This document shows positions 37,201 to 47,892 of a stretch of 64,000 bases of DNA, piece by piece. The DNA comes from Cyclobacteriaceae bacterium. Its GTDB lineage: Bacteria > Bacteroidota > Bacteroidia > Cytophagales > Cyclobacteriaceae. The stretch's first letter is position 1. Every line of letters begins with the position of its first letter. The translations under genes were made by a program, and so were the position numbers. The stretch lies in contig JAGQYM010000018.1 in NCBI GenBank assembly GCA_020436085.1, positions 258-64,257 on the forward strand, written 5' to 3'. The notes beneath the pieces are model-generated. The model was not told the DNA's origin. It saw only the letters and a program-made list of their open reading frames with translations, and searched no databases.

Positions 37201-38288
37201 ACCTTCATTTCGACTTTTTTCGTCTGCTCAAAGTTAGCATTTCTTATGGCAACCTGTCTCGCTACGGATTCAGCCAGTTCTTTGAAAGCATCACCCGTAA
37301 TCCCATCCTTCATTACCGCTGGCAAGCCACTATCTCCGCTTTCGCGAATACCTTGCACCAACGGAATCTGACCCAGCAATGGAACGCCATACTTCTCTGA
37401 TAAGTTCTTGCCTCCGTCTTTTCCAAAAATGAAGTATTTATTTCCAGGTAGTTCTTCCGGTGTGAAGTAGGCCATATTCTCTACGATGCCCAGCACGGGC
37501 ACATTGATCTGAGGTTGTTTAAACATGGCCAAACCCTTTGTGGCATCGGCCAAAGCTACCCTCTGTGGTGTGGTCACAATGATGGCTCCAGTAACAGGAA
37601 CTGTTTGTACCAAGGTAAGATGGATGTCACTTGTGCCAGGAGGCAAATCAATGAACATATAGTCGAGCTCACCCCAATCGGCATCACTGATGAATTGTTT
37701 CAATGCAGAACTCGCCATAGGTCCTCGCCATACCACGGGGCTGTCAGGAGGTGTGAGAAAACCAATCGATACCAGCTTCACCCCATATTGTTCTAGCGGC
37801 ACGATCACGTTTTTGCCATTCACAACTTTTACTTCGGGTTGTTCATGCTCACAGTTGAACATCACGGGTACAGAAGGCCCAAAAATATCCGCATCAATCA
37901 ACCCCACCTTGGCACCCATCTGTGCTAGCGCAACAGCCAGGTTAGAGGTAACAGTTGATTTACCAACCCCTCCCTTACCTGACGCAATCGCAATTATATT
38001 TTTTACGTTCGTGAGTACCGGTGCGCTATCGCGGGCCGAAGTCACGGAGGAACTCATAGTGATGTCCAGTTCCAGATCACCAATTACCTTTCTCACAGCA
38101 TCTTCACAGTCCTTCCTGATCTTTTCTTTGAGTGGGCAAGCTGGTGTGGTTAACATCACGGTAAAGCTTACTTGCTGGTCGGATACCTTGATATCCCGTA
38201 TCATGTTCAGGGTCACCAGGTCTTTGTGAAGGTCCGGGTCATTGACGGTGGATAGGGCGCTGAGAATATCTTTTTCGGTGAATTTCAT
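37197..38288 (-). CDS. mrp: Mrp/ApbC-type Fe-S cluster carrier ATPase
   Basis: This 363-aa protein starts at ATG 38288 (MKFTEKDILSALSTV); the frame reaches 38312 but the extra eight residues are not family-like. An N-terminal MIP18/DUF59 domain (~1-85) includes TTPACPLKEKI. The P-loop NTPase (~95-355) has the deviant Walker A IASGKGGVGKSTVTSNLA, switch LIDADIFGPSVP and DLPPGTSDIHL. This family assembles and transfers [4Fe-4S] clusters. It is transcribed with the Nfu gene and is divergent from dnaG. Confidence 0.94.
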   Translation of the reverse strand: MKFTEKDILSALSTVNDPDLHKDLVTLNMIRDIKVSDQQVSFTVMLTTPACPLKEKIRKDCEDAVRKVIGDLELDITMSSSVTSARDSAPVLTNVKNIIAIASGKGGVGKSTVTSNLAVALAQMGAKVGLIDADIFGPSVPVMFNCEHEQPEVKVVNGKNVIVPLEQYGVKLVSIGFLTPPDSPVVWRGPMASSALKQFISDADWGELDYMFIDLPPGTSDIHLTLVQTVPVTGAIIVTTPQRVALADATKGLAMFKQPQINVPVLGIVENMAYFTPEELPGNKYFIFGKDGGKNLSEKYGVPLLGQIPLVQGIRESGDSGLPAVMKDGITGDAFKELAESVARQVAIRNANFEQTKKVEMKV

Positions 38289-38421
38289 CCTGTATTTGGC
38301 GTTCTGCCGCAATTTAGGGGTAAGAGATGGAGTCTCCGCCCAAATGCCCCTTTTTTTAGAAAATCAGGCGTTTTCGGATGCCTTCCTGAAATTCGAACGG
38401 GGCATCATTCGCCAAATCCGG

Positions 38422-38429
38422 TATCTTTG
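38422..38429 (+). promoter_or_regulatory. -7 box of the dnaG operon promoter
   Basis: TATCTTTG is an exact match to TAnnTTTG and lies 20 bp before the dnaG TTG start at 38450, which predicts a leader of only about 15 nt. No clear -33 TTG is seen at 19-23 bp. Confidence 0.55.
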
Positions 38430-38449
38430 AAGCCCAAGTTTTTTAGGCC

Positions 38450-40363
38450 TTGATCCTGCGCGAAACCATAGATGAAGTAAAGAACCGTTTGGACATTATT
38501 GATGTCATCAGCGACTTCATCACGCTCAAAAAATCCGGTCAGAACTACAAAGCCCTCAGCCCCTTTACCAACGAGAAAACACCATCTTTTTTTGTGGTGC
38601 CATCCAAAGGTATTTTCAAAGATTTTAGCAGTGGCAAGGGAGGCGACTCATTCACGTTTTTGATGGAGCACGAAGGGATGAGCTACACGGAAGCCATCCG
38701 CTACCTCGCAAAAAAATATGGTGTAGAGATTAAGGAAACCCAGGCAACGGAAGACGAAGCTGTTCAGGGTGATCGCGAGAGCCTTTACATCCTCATGAAC
38801 TTTGCCAAAGAGTATTATAAGTCTAACCTGACTCAAACAGATGAAGGGAAGAGCATTGGACTTAGCTATTTCAGAGAGCGTGGCTTCAATGACAAGACCA
38901 TCGAGAAGTTTGAACTCGGTTACGCTTTGGGTGGTTGGGAGCACTTTTCGGAGGAGGCCGTAAAGAAAGGATATAATCGTGAGTTGCTTGAAAAGGCCGG
39001 ACTGGTAGTAAAGAAAGAAGACGGAAGTTCTTACGACCGTTTCCGCGGACGCGTGATTTTTCCTGTTCACAATATTTCCGGCAAGGTGATCGCGTTCGGT
39101 GCGCGGATGTTGGGAAAAGAGAAAAATCAGCCCAAGTACATCAACTCGCCCGAAACGGAAATCTATCACAAGAGCAATGTTTTGTACGGATTGTTTCAAG
39201 CAAAAAATCCGATCAGGCAAAACGACAATTGCTATCTGGTAGAAGGATATACTGATGTGATTTCTCTCCATCAGGCGGGTGTGGATAATGTCGTAGCCTC
39301 ATCTGGAACTGCGCTGACCGAGGATCAAATCAAATTGATTCGCAGGTTTAGCGAAAATGTCACGGTTCTCTTTGATGGAGACGCAGCCGGTATCAAAGCC
39401 GCATTAAGGGGTATTGATCTGATTTTAAAGGGCGGACTCAACGTTCGAGTAGTTCTTTTTCCAGATGGCGATGACCCCGACAGTTATTCGCGAAAAGTAG
39501 GAAGTACAGCCTTTCAAGAATTTCTAAAAAATAACCGGAAGGACTTTATCTCCTTCAAAGCTGATCTGTACTCTGCAGAGGCCGGGTCTGATCCAATCAG
39601 GAAGGCTGAGTCAATTCGAGAGATTGTAACCAGTATCGCACTAATTCCTGATCCTGTAAAGCGAACAGTATATATTCAGCAAACAAGCAAGATCCTCGGG
39701 ATTGATGAGACTGTCTTGTATTCCGAATTAAATAAGCTCTTGATTCGGGATAGAACAAAGCGCCAAGAGCAGAGGCAAGTGATGGAAAAAGAAATCAGAG
39801 CCCAAATTCCTGAACTGGTGACATCTTTTTCATTTAATCCGAGCAAAGTGGTCGAAATTCAGGAAAGGGAAACAATTCGTCTTCTCTTGAATTACTCGAA
39901 CAAATCACTGCAAGGACAATTTTTGGGTGTATTGCTTCTCAATGAATTGGATGATGTTTCTTTTGTTAATCCGACCTACAAGAAAATTTTTGAGGAATTC
40001 TTAGAGGCGGAAAGAGATAGCCGGAGGTTGGACAGCGGGTACTTTATGGAAAATGGAACGCCTGAGGTCAAAGAATTAGTATCTGAATTGATGGTGCTCA
40101 AATATTTACCGAGTCCGCATTGGTCTGACAAATACAATATTTTCTTCCCGAAAGATGACGAGGAGTTGGACAAAAAGGCGATTTCTAATGTTATGCATCT
40201 GAAGTATCGAATGATCCAACTTTGGTCTGAGTCTAATTTGGCCCAATTGAAAGAGGCAAAAACAGATGCCGAGGTTGATCAGCTGCTAGAAAAACAAGAG
40301 AGTTATAAGAGAGCTGATGTTGCTTTGTCGGAAAAACTAGGGATTGCAAGTGGAAAATATTAA
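38450..40363 (+). CDS. dnaG: DNA primase
   Basis: This 637-aa primase begins with the family pattern [26 protein letters not shown]. The usual N-terminal zinc-ribbon Cys are not seen ([18 protein letters not shown] stands where a C-H-C-C set is normal). The catalytic TOPRIM region has [24 protein letters not shown] and [14 protein letters not shown]-terminal helicase-interaction domain follows. The start must be TTG at 38450: an in-frame stop lies at 38444-38446 and there is no nearby ATG. It heads dnaG-ribBA-hypothetical-surE; the ribBA ATG is one base after its stop. Confidence 0.94.
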   Translation: MILRETIDEVKNRLDIIDVISDFITLKKSGQNYKALSPFTNEKTPSFFVVPSKGIFKDFSSGKGGDSFTFLMEHEGMSYTEAIRYLAKKYGVEIKETQATEDEAVQGDRESLYILMNFAKEYYKSNLTQTDEGKSIGLSYFRERGFNDKTIEKFELGYALGGWEHFSEEAVKKGYNRELLEKAGLVVKKEDGSSYDRFRGRVIFPVHNISGKVIAFGARMLGKEKNQPKYINSPETEIYHKSNVLYGLFQAKNPIRQNDNCYLVEGYTDVISLHQAGVDNVVASSGTALTEDQIKLIRRFSENVTVLFDGDAAGIKAALRGIDLILKGGLNVRVVLFPDGDDPDSYSRKVGSTAFQEFLKNNRKDFISFKADLYSAEAGSDPIRKAESIREIVTSIALIPDPVKRTVYIQQTSKILGIDETVLYSELNKLLIRDRTKRQEQRQVMEKEIRAQIPELVTSFSFNPSKVVEIQERETIRLLLNYSNKSLQGQFLGVLLLNELDDVSFVNPTYKKIFEEFLEAERDSRRLDSGYFMENGTPEVKELVSELMVLKYLPSPHWSDKYNIFFPKDDEELDKKAISNVMHLKYRMIQLWSESNLAQLKEAKTDAEVDQLLEKQESYKRADVALSEKLGIASGKY

Positions 40364-40364
40364 C

Positions 40365-41579
40365 ATGAATAAGATAAAACTGGATAGGATAGAGGATGCC
40401 ATTGACGAGATCAAAAATGGCAAAGTCATTATTGTTGTGGACGATGAAGACCGGGAAAATGAAGGTGACTTTGTTTGTGCGGCAGAAAGCATCACACCTC
40501 AGATCGTAAACTTCATGGCCACGCATGGTCGGGGTTTGATCTGTGCTCCTCTTAGCGAAGAACGATGCGAGGAGTTGGGATTGGAACTGATGGTGGGCAA
40601 AAACACCGCAGCATATGAAACACCTTTTACCGTGTCTGTCGACTTGATAGGGCATGGATGCACCACCGGTATTTCTGCTCACGATCGATTCAAAACGATC
40701 AAAGCTCTGGCTGACCCGGAAACAAAACCTGAGGAGCTGGGTAAACCCGGCCACATCTTTCCACTCAAAGCAAAAAAGGAAGGGGTACTGAGAAGGGCTG
40801 GTCACACGGAAGCTGCGATTGATTTTGCCAGGCTTGCTGGGTTTAGACCTGCCGGTGTGTTGGTAGAAATTATGAACGAAGATGGCTCGATGGCAAGACT
40901 TCCGGATTTGGTAAACGTGGCTTCGAAGTTTGGATTGAAACTGGTTTCCATCAAAGACCTGATCGAGTACAGAATGCGCACTGAGTCTCAGATCAAGAGA
41001 GAGGTGGAGGTGAACATGCCTACAGAGTATGGAGATTTTCGTTTGGTGGCCTATGAGCAACTTAAGACTGGAGAGATTCACATGGCCTTGGTAAAAGGTG
41101 ATTGGCAAAAGGACGAGCCGGTGATGGTGAGGGTACACTCTTCGTGCGTTACAGGTGATATTTTCGGTTCGTGCCGATGCGACTGTGGCTCGCAACTGCA
41201 CAGTGCGATGCAGATGGTGGAGAAAGAGGGCAAAGGTGTTGTGCTGTATATGAAACAAGAGGGCCGTGGAATAGGACTGATAAATAAGCTAAGAGCTTAC
41301 CGACTTCAGGAACAGGGTTTGGACACCGTGGAGGCGAATTTGAAACTGGGCTTTGACATGGATCACCGCGACTATGGTATCGGGGCTCAGATTTTACATG
41401 ACTTAGGCATATCAAAAATCAAGTTGATTACGAATAATCCGCAAAAGCGTGTGGGACTTATGGGATATGGCCTGGAGATTGTAGACAATGTACCAATAGA
41501 AATCGTGCCCAATCAGCACAATGAAAAATATCTGATGACAAAGCGCGATAAACTGGGTCACACGATTTTGAAACACTGA
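40365..41579 (+). CDS. ribBA: Bifunctional DHBP synthase / GTP cyclohydrolase II
   Basis: This 404-aa riboflavin enzyme starts at ATG 40365, directly after the dnaG stop; the frame reaches a TTG at 40344 inside dnaG. The RibB half (~1-200) has [27 protein letters not shown] and [12 protein letters not shown]. The RibA half (~205-404) has the zinc Cys set in [18 protein letters not shown] and the GTP loop [13 protein letters not shown]. It makes both precursors of lumazine: DHBP from ribulose 5-phosphate and the pyrimidine from GTP. No other rib genes are in the window. Confidence 0.95.
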   Translation: MNKIKLDRIEDAIDEIKNGKVIIVVDDEDRENEGDFVCAAESITPQIVNFMATHGRGLICAPLSEERCEELGLELMVGKNTAAYETPFTVSVDLIGHGCTTGISAHDRFKTIKALADPETKPEELGKPGHIFPLKAKKEGVLRRAGHTEAAIDFARLAGFRPAGVLVEIMNEDGSMARLPDLVNVASKFGLKLVSIKDLIEYRMRTESQIKREVEVNMPTEYGDFRLVAYEQLKTGEIHMALVKGDWQKDEPVMVRVHSSCVTGDIFGSCRCDCGSQLHSAMQMVEKEGKGVVLYMKQEGRGIGLINKLRAYRLQEQGLDTVEANLKLGFDMDHRDYGIGAQILHDLGISKIKLITNNPQKRVGLMGYGLEIVDNVPIEIVPNQHNEKYLMTKRDKLGHTILKH

Positions 41580-42181
41580 TGCGGTTCATCATACTCTGCG
41601 TTTTATTTTTCACATTTCGACTGGCGACAGCGCAAGAGTTTGCTTTTGAATATTGGCATGAAGGCACGATTGTGCTTGAAACTGGTGACACATTGAAGGG
41701 AAGCGTGAAGTATGACATGCAAACCGATCTTGTTCAGATTCAGGTTGACAATAAATTGGAAACCTATACCGCGAGAAAAGTTTTGTTCGTGGAGATTTTT
41801 GACAGGACGATCAAGCGTTACAGAAGAATGTACTCACTTCCTTATAACACCTCGGGTGAATACAAGGCTCCAGTGTTCTTTGAGTTGTTGGAGGAGGGTA
41901 AAATCACATTGCTATGTCGCGAAGCGCTGGAGTACAGAACCTACTCTTCATCGTTTTACTATTACAGCAATTACAGCAGGCTCACCATTGTGTATAAGTA
42001 CTTCCTTCTGAAAGAAAATGGTGATATCGTGCCGTTTGTGGGTAAGCGCAATGATTGGCTTGATCTGATGAATGATCGTAGAGACGAGGTTCAAAAATTT
42101 GCCCGAGACAACCGTCTCGATTTCGATGAGAAGTACCACCTAAAACGTATTATTGCATACTATAATTCTTTGTTCGCTTAG
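41579..42181 (+). CDS. Secreted protein of unknown function
   Basis: This 200-aa protein has a signal peptide ([19 protein letters not shown]). The mature part opens with FEYWHEGTIVLETGDTLKGSVKYDMQTDLVQIQ, a pattern of short beta strands seen in many Bacteroidota periplasmic proteins of unknown role, and ends in a helical, basic stretch (RLDFDEKYHLKRIIAYYNSL). No catalytic motif is visible. Its ATG shares one base with the ribBA stop (TGATG), so it is translated with that gene; surE follows after 14 bp. Confidence 0.85.
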   Translation: MRFIILCVLFFTFRLATAQEFAFEYWHEGTIVLETGDTLKGSVKYDMQTDLVQIQVDNKLETYTARKVLFVEIFDRTIKRYRRMYSLPYNTSGEYKAPVFFELLEEGKITLLCREALEYRTYSSSFYYYSNYSRLTIVYKYFLLKENGDIVPFVGKRNDWLDLMNDRRDEVQKFARDNRLDFDEKYHLKRIIAYYNSLFA

Positions 42182-42195
42182 CGACTTTCCTTTGT

Positions 42196-42975
42196 ATGCA
42201 AAAACCATTGATTCTTGTTTCTAACGATGACGGTATTACCTCAAAAGGTATTCATACGCTCGTCAACATTATGAAAGAATTGGGAGATGTAATTGTCGTT
42301 GCTCCCGATAGCCCGCAGTCTGGTATGGGGCACGCGATCACAGTGGGTGATACACTAAGATTGGAAGAGAATTTTATTTTTGAAGGCATCAAAGCTTACG
42401 AATGCTCTGGAACACCAGCTGATTGCGTAAAGCTAGCCCGGCACTATGTGCTTCGCGACAAACGCCAGCCCGATGTGGTGGTTAGCGGTATTAATCATGG
42501 CAGCAATACTTCGATTAGTGTGTTGTATTCGGGCACGATGTCCGCAGCTATCGAAGGAGCTATAGAAGGAACGCCAGCCATTGGTTTTTCTCTTTGTGAC
42601 TACGGCACCAGCATCGACTTCTCTCATACTGAGCAGTATGTAAAAAAGATCACTCAGCAAGTTCTTACCAAAGGATTACCCAAAGGAGTTGCATTGAATG
42701 TCAACTTTCCGCCTAAGCGCAATGAGGCAATCAAAGGAATTCGAATCTGTCGCCAATCCAATGCAAAGTGGGTAGAAGACTTTGATGAACGCTTTGATCC
42801 AAATGGGAGACGTTACTTCTGGATGACGGGTAACTTCGTCAACTTTGATAAAGGTGAGGACAATGACGAGTGGGCGATAGCCAACAATTATGTGTCAGTT
42901 GTTCCATGCGAATTCGATCTCACAGCCCATCATTCCATCCCGGTGCTCAATGACGACTGGGATATCCTAAACTGA
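42196..42975 (+). CDS. surE: 5'/3'-nucleotidase SurE
   Basis: This 259-aa metal-dependent phosphatase has the N-terminal LVSNDDGITSKGIHTL with the metal-binding Asp pair, APDSPQSGMGHAIT, the Asn ligand in VSGINHGSNTSISVLYSGT, and GTPADCVKLA. SurE removes phosphate from nucleoside monophosphates and acts in stationary-phase survival. It is the last gene of the dnaG group, 14 bp after the secreted hypothetical protein. Length matches the family (about 250-260). Confidence 0.95.
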   Translation: MQKPLILVSNDDGITSKGIHTLVNIMKELGDVIVVAPDSPQSGMGHAITVGDTLRLEENFIFEGIKAYECSGTPADCVKLARHYVLRDKRQPDVVVSGINHGSNTSISVLYSGTMSAAIEGAIEGTPAIGFSLCDYGTSIDFSHTEQYVKKITQQVLTKGLPKGVALNVNFPPKRNEAIKGIRICRQSNAKWVEDFDERFDPNGRRYFWMTGNFVNFDKGEDNDEWAIANNYVSVVPCEFDLTAHHSIPVLNDDWDILN

Positions 42976-43120
42976 TCCAATGCAGCTAATTAGTTAATGA
43001 TTTGTTAAAGGTTGGCGCAGCAGGTCACTTTTTTACTCCTTTGCCCCTCAGAATTCACCTATTCGCATAAACCCTGGTAAACTTTGCCAACTGTTTAAGT
43101 CTATTTCCGTTGAAACCACA

Positions 43121-45361
43121 ATGAAAATTTTCTACCGGGGTGTATTGGTCAGCCTCCTCTCGTTTAGCCCTTTTGGCATTGAGCTGTTAGCCCAGGAGGA
43201 TGGTAAAGTGCCGATACTCGCGGTAAAAAAAGTTAAAACGGCAATTAAACTGGATGGTGTGCTGGATGAGCCTGACTGGCTGGCAGCTGACACCACGGGC
43301 CTTTTTCATCAACAGTTTCCTTTTGATTCGTCCCGCTCAGTTCTCCGCACAGTGGTGAAAGTCACCTACGATGATCACTTCCTCTATGTGGGTGCAAAGC
43401 TCTACACTGAGAATCCCAATAAGTATGTTGTGCCGTCTTTGCGAAGGGACTTCTTCGGACCAGGCATCGACATATTTGCCGTCATCATTGATTCGTTTCA
43501 GGACAAGACCAATGCATTCACGTTTGGCACCAATCCTGCCGGAGTGCAACGAGAAGGCCTCGTTTCAAAAGGTGGCGTAGGTGACTTTAGTGGATCGCCT
43601 GTCGATTTTACGTGGGATAATAAGTGGTTCAATGAGGTGTCGATGACAGTAGACGCCTGGGTGTATGAAATTGCGATTCCGTTTAAGTCACTTCGCTTCA
43701 AGGCGGGTGCTACACAATGGAATGTAAATTTCTTCCGACAAGACAGTAAGAAAAACGAAATGTCCATTTGGTCGCGAGTGCCAAGAATCTTCCCTGCGTT
43801 TGCGCTGAATTATCATGGTGTTTTACAATTTGAAGAGCCACTAAAAACACCAGGACCAAATATTTCCATGATACCCTACCTCGCCACAAAGTCGGCACGC
43901 GACTACGAGGAAGGAGTCAGTGAAGACCTCAATCTTTCTTATGGAGCCGATGCTAAAGTGGCGTTGACGTCCGCGCTAAACCTTGACATCACTGTCAATC
44001 CTGACTTTTCTAACACGGACGTAGATCAGCAGCAAACCAATCTCAACCGTTTTGAATTATTCTTTCCTGAGCGCAGACAGTTTTTCCTTGAAAACCGCGA
44101 TCTCTTTTCAGACTTCGGTGGTGAAAATTCACGGCCCTTCTTTTCAAGACGAATCGGACTGGCGCTGGATACCTCAACGGGACAATATATTCAGAACGAT
44201 ATTAGATTCGGGGCTCGCGTAAGTGGAAATATTTCTAAGACGTGGAGGATTGGACTCCTCAATATGCAGGCAGATAAAAATCCATCGCTTAATCTGCCTA
44301 GCTATAATTTTGGGGTGGCTTCGGTGCAGAAGAGGGTCGGAACAAACTCTAACCTGAGAGCGATCGTTGTTAATCGCCAGGATCTGAGCAATACATCTGA
44401 CTACGACAGAGTAGCAGGAGCAGATTACAACTTCAGTTTTGATGACAATCGCTTCACCGGCAATGTGAACTTTCACCAGCAGTTTTCACCGGAGTTTAAT
44501 GGCGAGCATTTTAAATCAGATGCTTATAGTTCAACAGCTAACTTCAACTACAACTCTCCAACCTTTTTCTCGGGTTTGTGGCTCACCAGCATCGGGCAAA
44601 ATTATGATCCTGTTGTCGGCTATGTGCCGCGGAACGGTTTTGACCGAGTAGGAGGGTTCGTTGGATACCAGATTTATCCGAAGTCGCCTCATATCAATCG
44701 CATGAACTTTGGTACGTTCCGCGGTCACACATGGGATGGTATTTGGGGAAAGTCGGATCGCGACTATGGAGGATGGTATGAAATAGGATTCTTAAACACG
44801 GCTCAGTTTGGACTTCGAGTTTTCAATAACTACACGTTCTTGATTGATCCTTATGATCCGTCAGAAACTGATGGTCTGGAATTGGCACAAGGCTCGGACT
44901 ATTCCTACACACAGGTGGCATTTGACTATAGTAGCGATGCTCGTAAAAAGTTTACTTACCGAATAGGTGCGATCTCAGGTGAGTATTACAACGGTAAGCT
45001 GCGAGGCATGAATGGTAGTGTCGGCTATCGTTGGCAGCCTTATGGTGTTTTCTCTATCGACTTTGATGTGAACACCGTGCGATTGCCAGACCCTTTTAAT
45101 GATGCCGACATTCTGGTCATCGGCCCGAAGGTAGATCTGACACTAACAAAAAATGTGTACTGGACGTCAGTTGCTCAATACAATAGCCAGTATGATAACA
45201 TGAATATCTATTCGAGATTCCAGTGGCGATTCAGACCAGTATCTGATTTATTTATTGTCTACACAGACAACTACCTCTATGACTTTCAAAACACAGAGAA
45301 CAACTTCAATGTGAAGAACCGCTCTCTGGTAGTGAAACTTACCTATTGGCTCAATCTCTAA
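43121..45361 (+). CDS. DUF5916 outer-membrane beta-barrel protein with CBM9-like domain
   Basis: This 746-aa protein has a signal peptide (LVSLLSFSPFGIELLAQ). The CBM9-like domain (~30-220) is recognised by VKTAIKLDGVLDEPDWLAAD, DDHFLYVGAKLY and YEIAIPFKSLRFK. The rest is DUF5916, with VNPDFSNTDVDQQQTNLNRFELFFPERRQFFLENRD followed by many alternating amphipathic strands and a C-terminus ending in aromatic YWLNL, as expected for an outer-membrane barrel. It probably binds or imports a glycan or other polymer. It stands alone after 145 bp of non-coding DNA, and its stop overlaps the priA stop (CTAA). Confidence 0.88.
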   Translation: MKIFYRGVLVSLLSFSPFGIELLAQEDGKVPILAVKKVKTAIKLDGVLDEPDWLAADTTGLFHQQFPFDSSRSVLRTVVKVTYDDHFLYVGAKLYTENPNKYVVPSLRRDFFGPGIDIFAVIIDSFQDKTNAFTFGTNPAGVQREGLVSKGGVGDFSGSPVDFTWDNKWFNEVSMTVDAWVYEIAIPFKSLRFKAGATQWNVNFFRQDSKKNEMSIWSRVPRIFPAFALNYHGVLQFEEPLKTPGPNISMIPYLATKSARDYEEGVSEDLNLSYGADAKVALTSALNLDITVNPDFSNTDVDQQQTNLNRFELFFPERRQFFLENRDLFSDFGGENSRPFFSRRIGLALDTSTGQYIQNDIRFGARVSGNISKTWRIGLLNMQADKNPSLNLPSYNFGVASVQKRVGTNSNLRAIVVNRQDLSNTSDYDRVAGADYNFSFDDNRFTGNVNFHQQFSPEFNGEHFKSDAYSSTANFNYNSPTFFSGLWLTSIGQNYDPVVGYVPRNGFDRVGGFVGYQIYPKSPHINRMNFGTFRGHTWDGIWGKSDRDYGGWYEIGFLNTAQFGLRVFNNYTFLIDPYDPSETDGLELAQGSDYSYTQVAFDYSSDARKKFTYRIGAISGEYYNGKLRGMNGSVGYRWQPYGVFSIDFDVNTVRLPDPFNDADILVIGPKVDLTLTKNVYWTSVAQYNSQYDNMNIYSRFQWRFRPVSDLFIVYTDNYLYDFQNTENNFNVKNRSLVVKLTYWLNL

Positions 45362-47859
45362 TTCGGATCCACATCGAACACGATTCGTGCTGTTCGAAAT
45401 TCTTTCTGTGAAAGAAAGTGGTCTGCAAGCACCTGCAAATGTTTCTTCGTGTCCTTGAGTTTTCCGCTGTTCCTGGCAATTTTAATAAGGATTGTCATTA
45501 GAAATTCGTTTCTGATTTTTGAAACGATTGGCTCACCTGGCCCGAGTATGCGTGGCTCCTTCAGGTCTTTGCGGATAGCTTGCGCGAGCTGTGTCGCAAG
45601 ATTTTTTGCTTTTGCCCTATCGGTGTGCTTTACTGTAATTTCAATAAGCCTTGAGTAGGGAGGATAATGATGACTTTCCCTGTCGCGAAGTTCTGTCTCA
45701 ACATATCCTTTGATATCATGTTCAGACACAAAATGAAAAAGAGCTTGTTTGGGATCGGAGGTCTGTACAACTACTTGCCCTTTTTTTTCTCGTCTACCCG
45801 ATCTGCCGCTCACCTGAATAATGAGTTGGAATGCGCGCTCATAAGCTCTGAAGTCAGGGAAATGCATCATACGATCTGCATCGAAAACACCAACGAGGCT
45901 TACCCTATCGAAGTCGAGCCCCTTGGTCACCATTTGTGTGCCTACCAAAATATCGGTTTCTGCATTTTCGAAACTTTCAATGATTGATTCATACCCAGTC
46001 CTCGTCCGCGTGGTATCCCAATCCATTCGTTGAACAGTGGCATCGGGAAACATCAAGGTCAGTTCCTCCTCCAGCTTCTCGGTTCCGTAACCCTTTGTTA
46101 GGATTCTTTTTGAAGAACAACTCGGGCATTCTTGAGGTAGTGGTTCGCGATATCCACAGTAGTGACAAACCATCTCATGACGATATTGATGATAAGTCAG
46201 ACTTACGGAACAATTGATGCACTTTGGGATCCAATTGCAAACCTCACAGTGAACCATTGGCGCATAGCCTCTCCTGTTTTGAAAAAGAATTACCTGCTCT
46301 TTATTCTTCAGAGCTTTTTCTATGGCAGAAATTAACGCAGATGAAAACTCTCCTTTGTTTGACTTGCGCTGTCGCTCTATAGCCATGTCAGCAAATACAA
46401 CTTCTGGTAGGTTAGCATTTCCGAAACGTTCAGCAAGGCTTACCAACTTGAATTTACCGTGATGCGCATTATAAAAACTCTCTACTGATGGAGTAGCACT
46501 GCCTAGTACAACCTTAGCATGATGTTGATTTGCCATCAGTAGGGCCACGTCTCGCGCCTCGTAGCGTGGAGCAGGATCCTGTTGTTTATAGCTTGAGTCG
46601 TGTTCTTCATCCACTATGATCAAGCCCAAATTGTCAAAAGGTAGGAAGATGGATGATCGCACACCCACCACGAACCTAAATTTTCCACTCAATACGCCAT
46701 TCCAAACCTCAACACGTTCGTTGTCCGAAAACTTGGAGTGATAGACACCCATTTCCGGCCCAAAAATCTTCTTTAGCCGATGAACGATCTGAGTTGTGAG
46801 TGCAATCTCTGGTATAAGAAGTAACGATTGATTTCCCCCCTCTAGCGCCCTTTTTATTAAGTCAATATAAATTTCGGTCTTACCGCTTCCGGTCACACCG
46901 TGAAGCAAGGCAACATCATGGCTCGCAAATGCGTCAAGTATGGAGTTCCTGGTCTTTTCCTGCACTTCGCTGAGCAAGGTCGGAGGGGAGGGTTCAGCGT
47001 CCTCAAATCCGAAGCGAGGAACCACTCGTTCAAATTCTTCCAACACCTTGTTGCGAACCAGCGTGCTAATAGAGGAGGCCGATTCACCATCAGCAAGGTC
47101 AGTTTTGGCTACGCCTTTTTCATTCAAAGAAGCGTCACTAAAAACAGGAACCTCCTGCAGATACTTGAGGAGCACTGCTTCCTGCTTGGGTTTCGTGCCA
47201 ATCGACTCAAATAGCTGCTCGAGTTTTTTCTTGGTTGTAAAGGCTTTGGTGAGTCTTACTCGCTTCTCCGTTTTGGGTTTGAATTTCTCTTTTACTTTCT
47301 CAAACAGAATTACTGCCTCTTTGGAGGTTAAAGATTTAAGAATACTGTAAATACTTTTTGCTCCAAGAAATTTGGAGACATCCGAATAACTCAGAGTATC
47401 GTGTTCCAATCGTTTAATGAGCATTCTTTCTTTCTCTGAGAAATCAAAAGGAGTTTCATCCCAATGAAATGCTGGATGAAGCTGAACCATGCTCTCGCTC
47501 GATAGTTTTAGCCCAGAGGGGAGAGCCGCGTTGATTACCTCGCCCAGAGTACACATGTAGTAGTCGGCCATCCATTGGTAGAGCTCAAATTGTTTTTCGG
47601 TGATGATTTCATTCTCGTCCAGTATTTCGAGGATGTATTTGGCCTCGTAGTCTGTCGGAGGTTGCTGATGAATAGATGCGATGATTCCCGTCAGAATCTT
47701 TCGCTGACCAAAGGGAACTATGGCCCGCTGGCCTACTTTGATGACCTCTGCTAGTGCTTGGGGAACTCGATAGGTAAACCTTTTCGCGATAGGCACCGGG
47801 AGAATAAGTTCAGAAAAAAATGTACTTGAGTCGAATTCCAGTTCTCCGTCCATAACCAT
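45358..47859 (-). CDS. priA: Primosomal protein N' (replication restart helicase)
   Basis: This 833-aa helicase has an N-terminal 3'-end-binding domain (ELILPVPIAKRFTYRVP) and a winged-helix-like segment. Walker A is LLHGVTGSGKTEIYIDL and the DEEH box is IIVDEEHDSSYKQ. The zinc region holds eight Cys in two sets (CEVCNWIPKCINC and CHYCGYREPLPQECPSC). Helicase motif V is GTQMVTKGLDFDRV and motif VI VSGRSGRREKKGQ. It reloads the replisome at stalled forks. It is transcribed leftward 33 bp after the hydrolase gene. Confidence 0.95.
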   Translation of the reverse strand: MVMDGELEFDSSTFFSELILPVPIAKRFTYRVPQALAEVIKVGQRAIVPFGQRKILTGIIASIHQQPPTDYEAKYILEILDENEIITEKQFELYQWMADYYMCTLGEVINAALPSGLKLSSESMVQLHPAFHWDETPFDFSEKERMLIKRLEHDTLSYSDVSKFLGAKSIYSILKSLTSKEAVILFEKVKEKFKPKTEKRVRLTKAFTTKKKLEQLFESIGTKPKQEAVLLKYLQEVPVFSDASLNEKGVAKTDLADGESASSISTLVRNKVLEEFERVVPRFGFEDAEPSPPTLLSEVQEKTRNSILDAFASHDVALLHGVTGSGKTEIYIDLIKRALEGGNQSLLLIPEIALTTQIVHRLKKIFGPEMGVYHSKFSDNERVEVWNGVLSGKFRFVVGVRSSIFLPFDNLGLIIVDEEHDSSYKQQDPAPRYEARDVALLMANQHHAKVVLGSATPSVESFYNAHHGKFKLVSLAERFGNANLPEVVFADMAIERQRKSNKGEFSSALISAIEKALKNKEQVILFQNRRGYAPMVHCEVCNWIPKCINCSVSLTYHQYRHEMVCHYCGYREPLPQECPSCSSKRILTKGYGTEKLEEELTLMFPDATVQRMDWDTTRTRTGYESIIESFENAETDILVGTQMVTKGLDFDRVSLVGVFDADRMMHFPDFRAYERAFQLIIQVSGRSGRREKKGQVVVQTSDPKQALFHFVSEHDIKGYVETELRDRESHHYPPYSRLIEITVKHTDRAKAKNLATQLAQAIRKDLKEPRILGPGEPIVSKIRNEFLMTILIKIARNSGKLKDTKKHLQVLADHFLSQKEFRTARIVFDVDPN

Positions 47860-47892
47860 TACATGGCAAGGTAAGGAGAAATTAAGGATGAT

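Noticed and set aside
40233..41258. 341-codon open frame on the minus strand
   Set aside because: It is antisense to the end of dnaG and most of ribBA, which have strong family motifs; its own translation is rich in His/Phe/Ser and has no recognisable domain.
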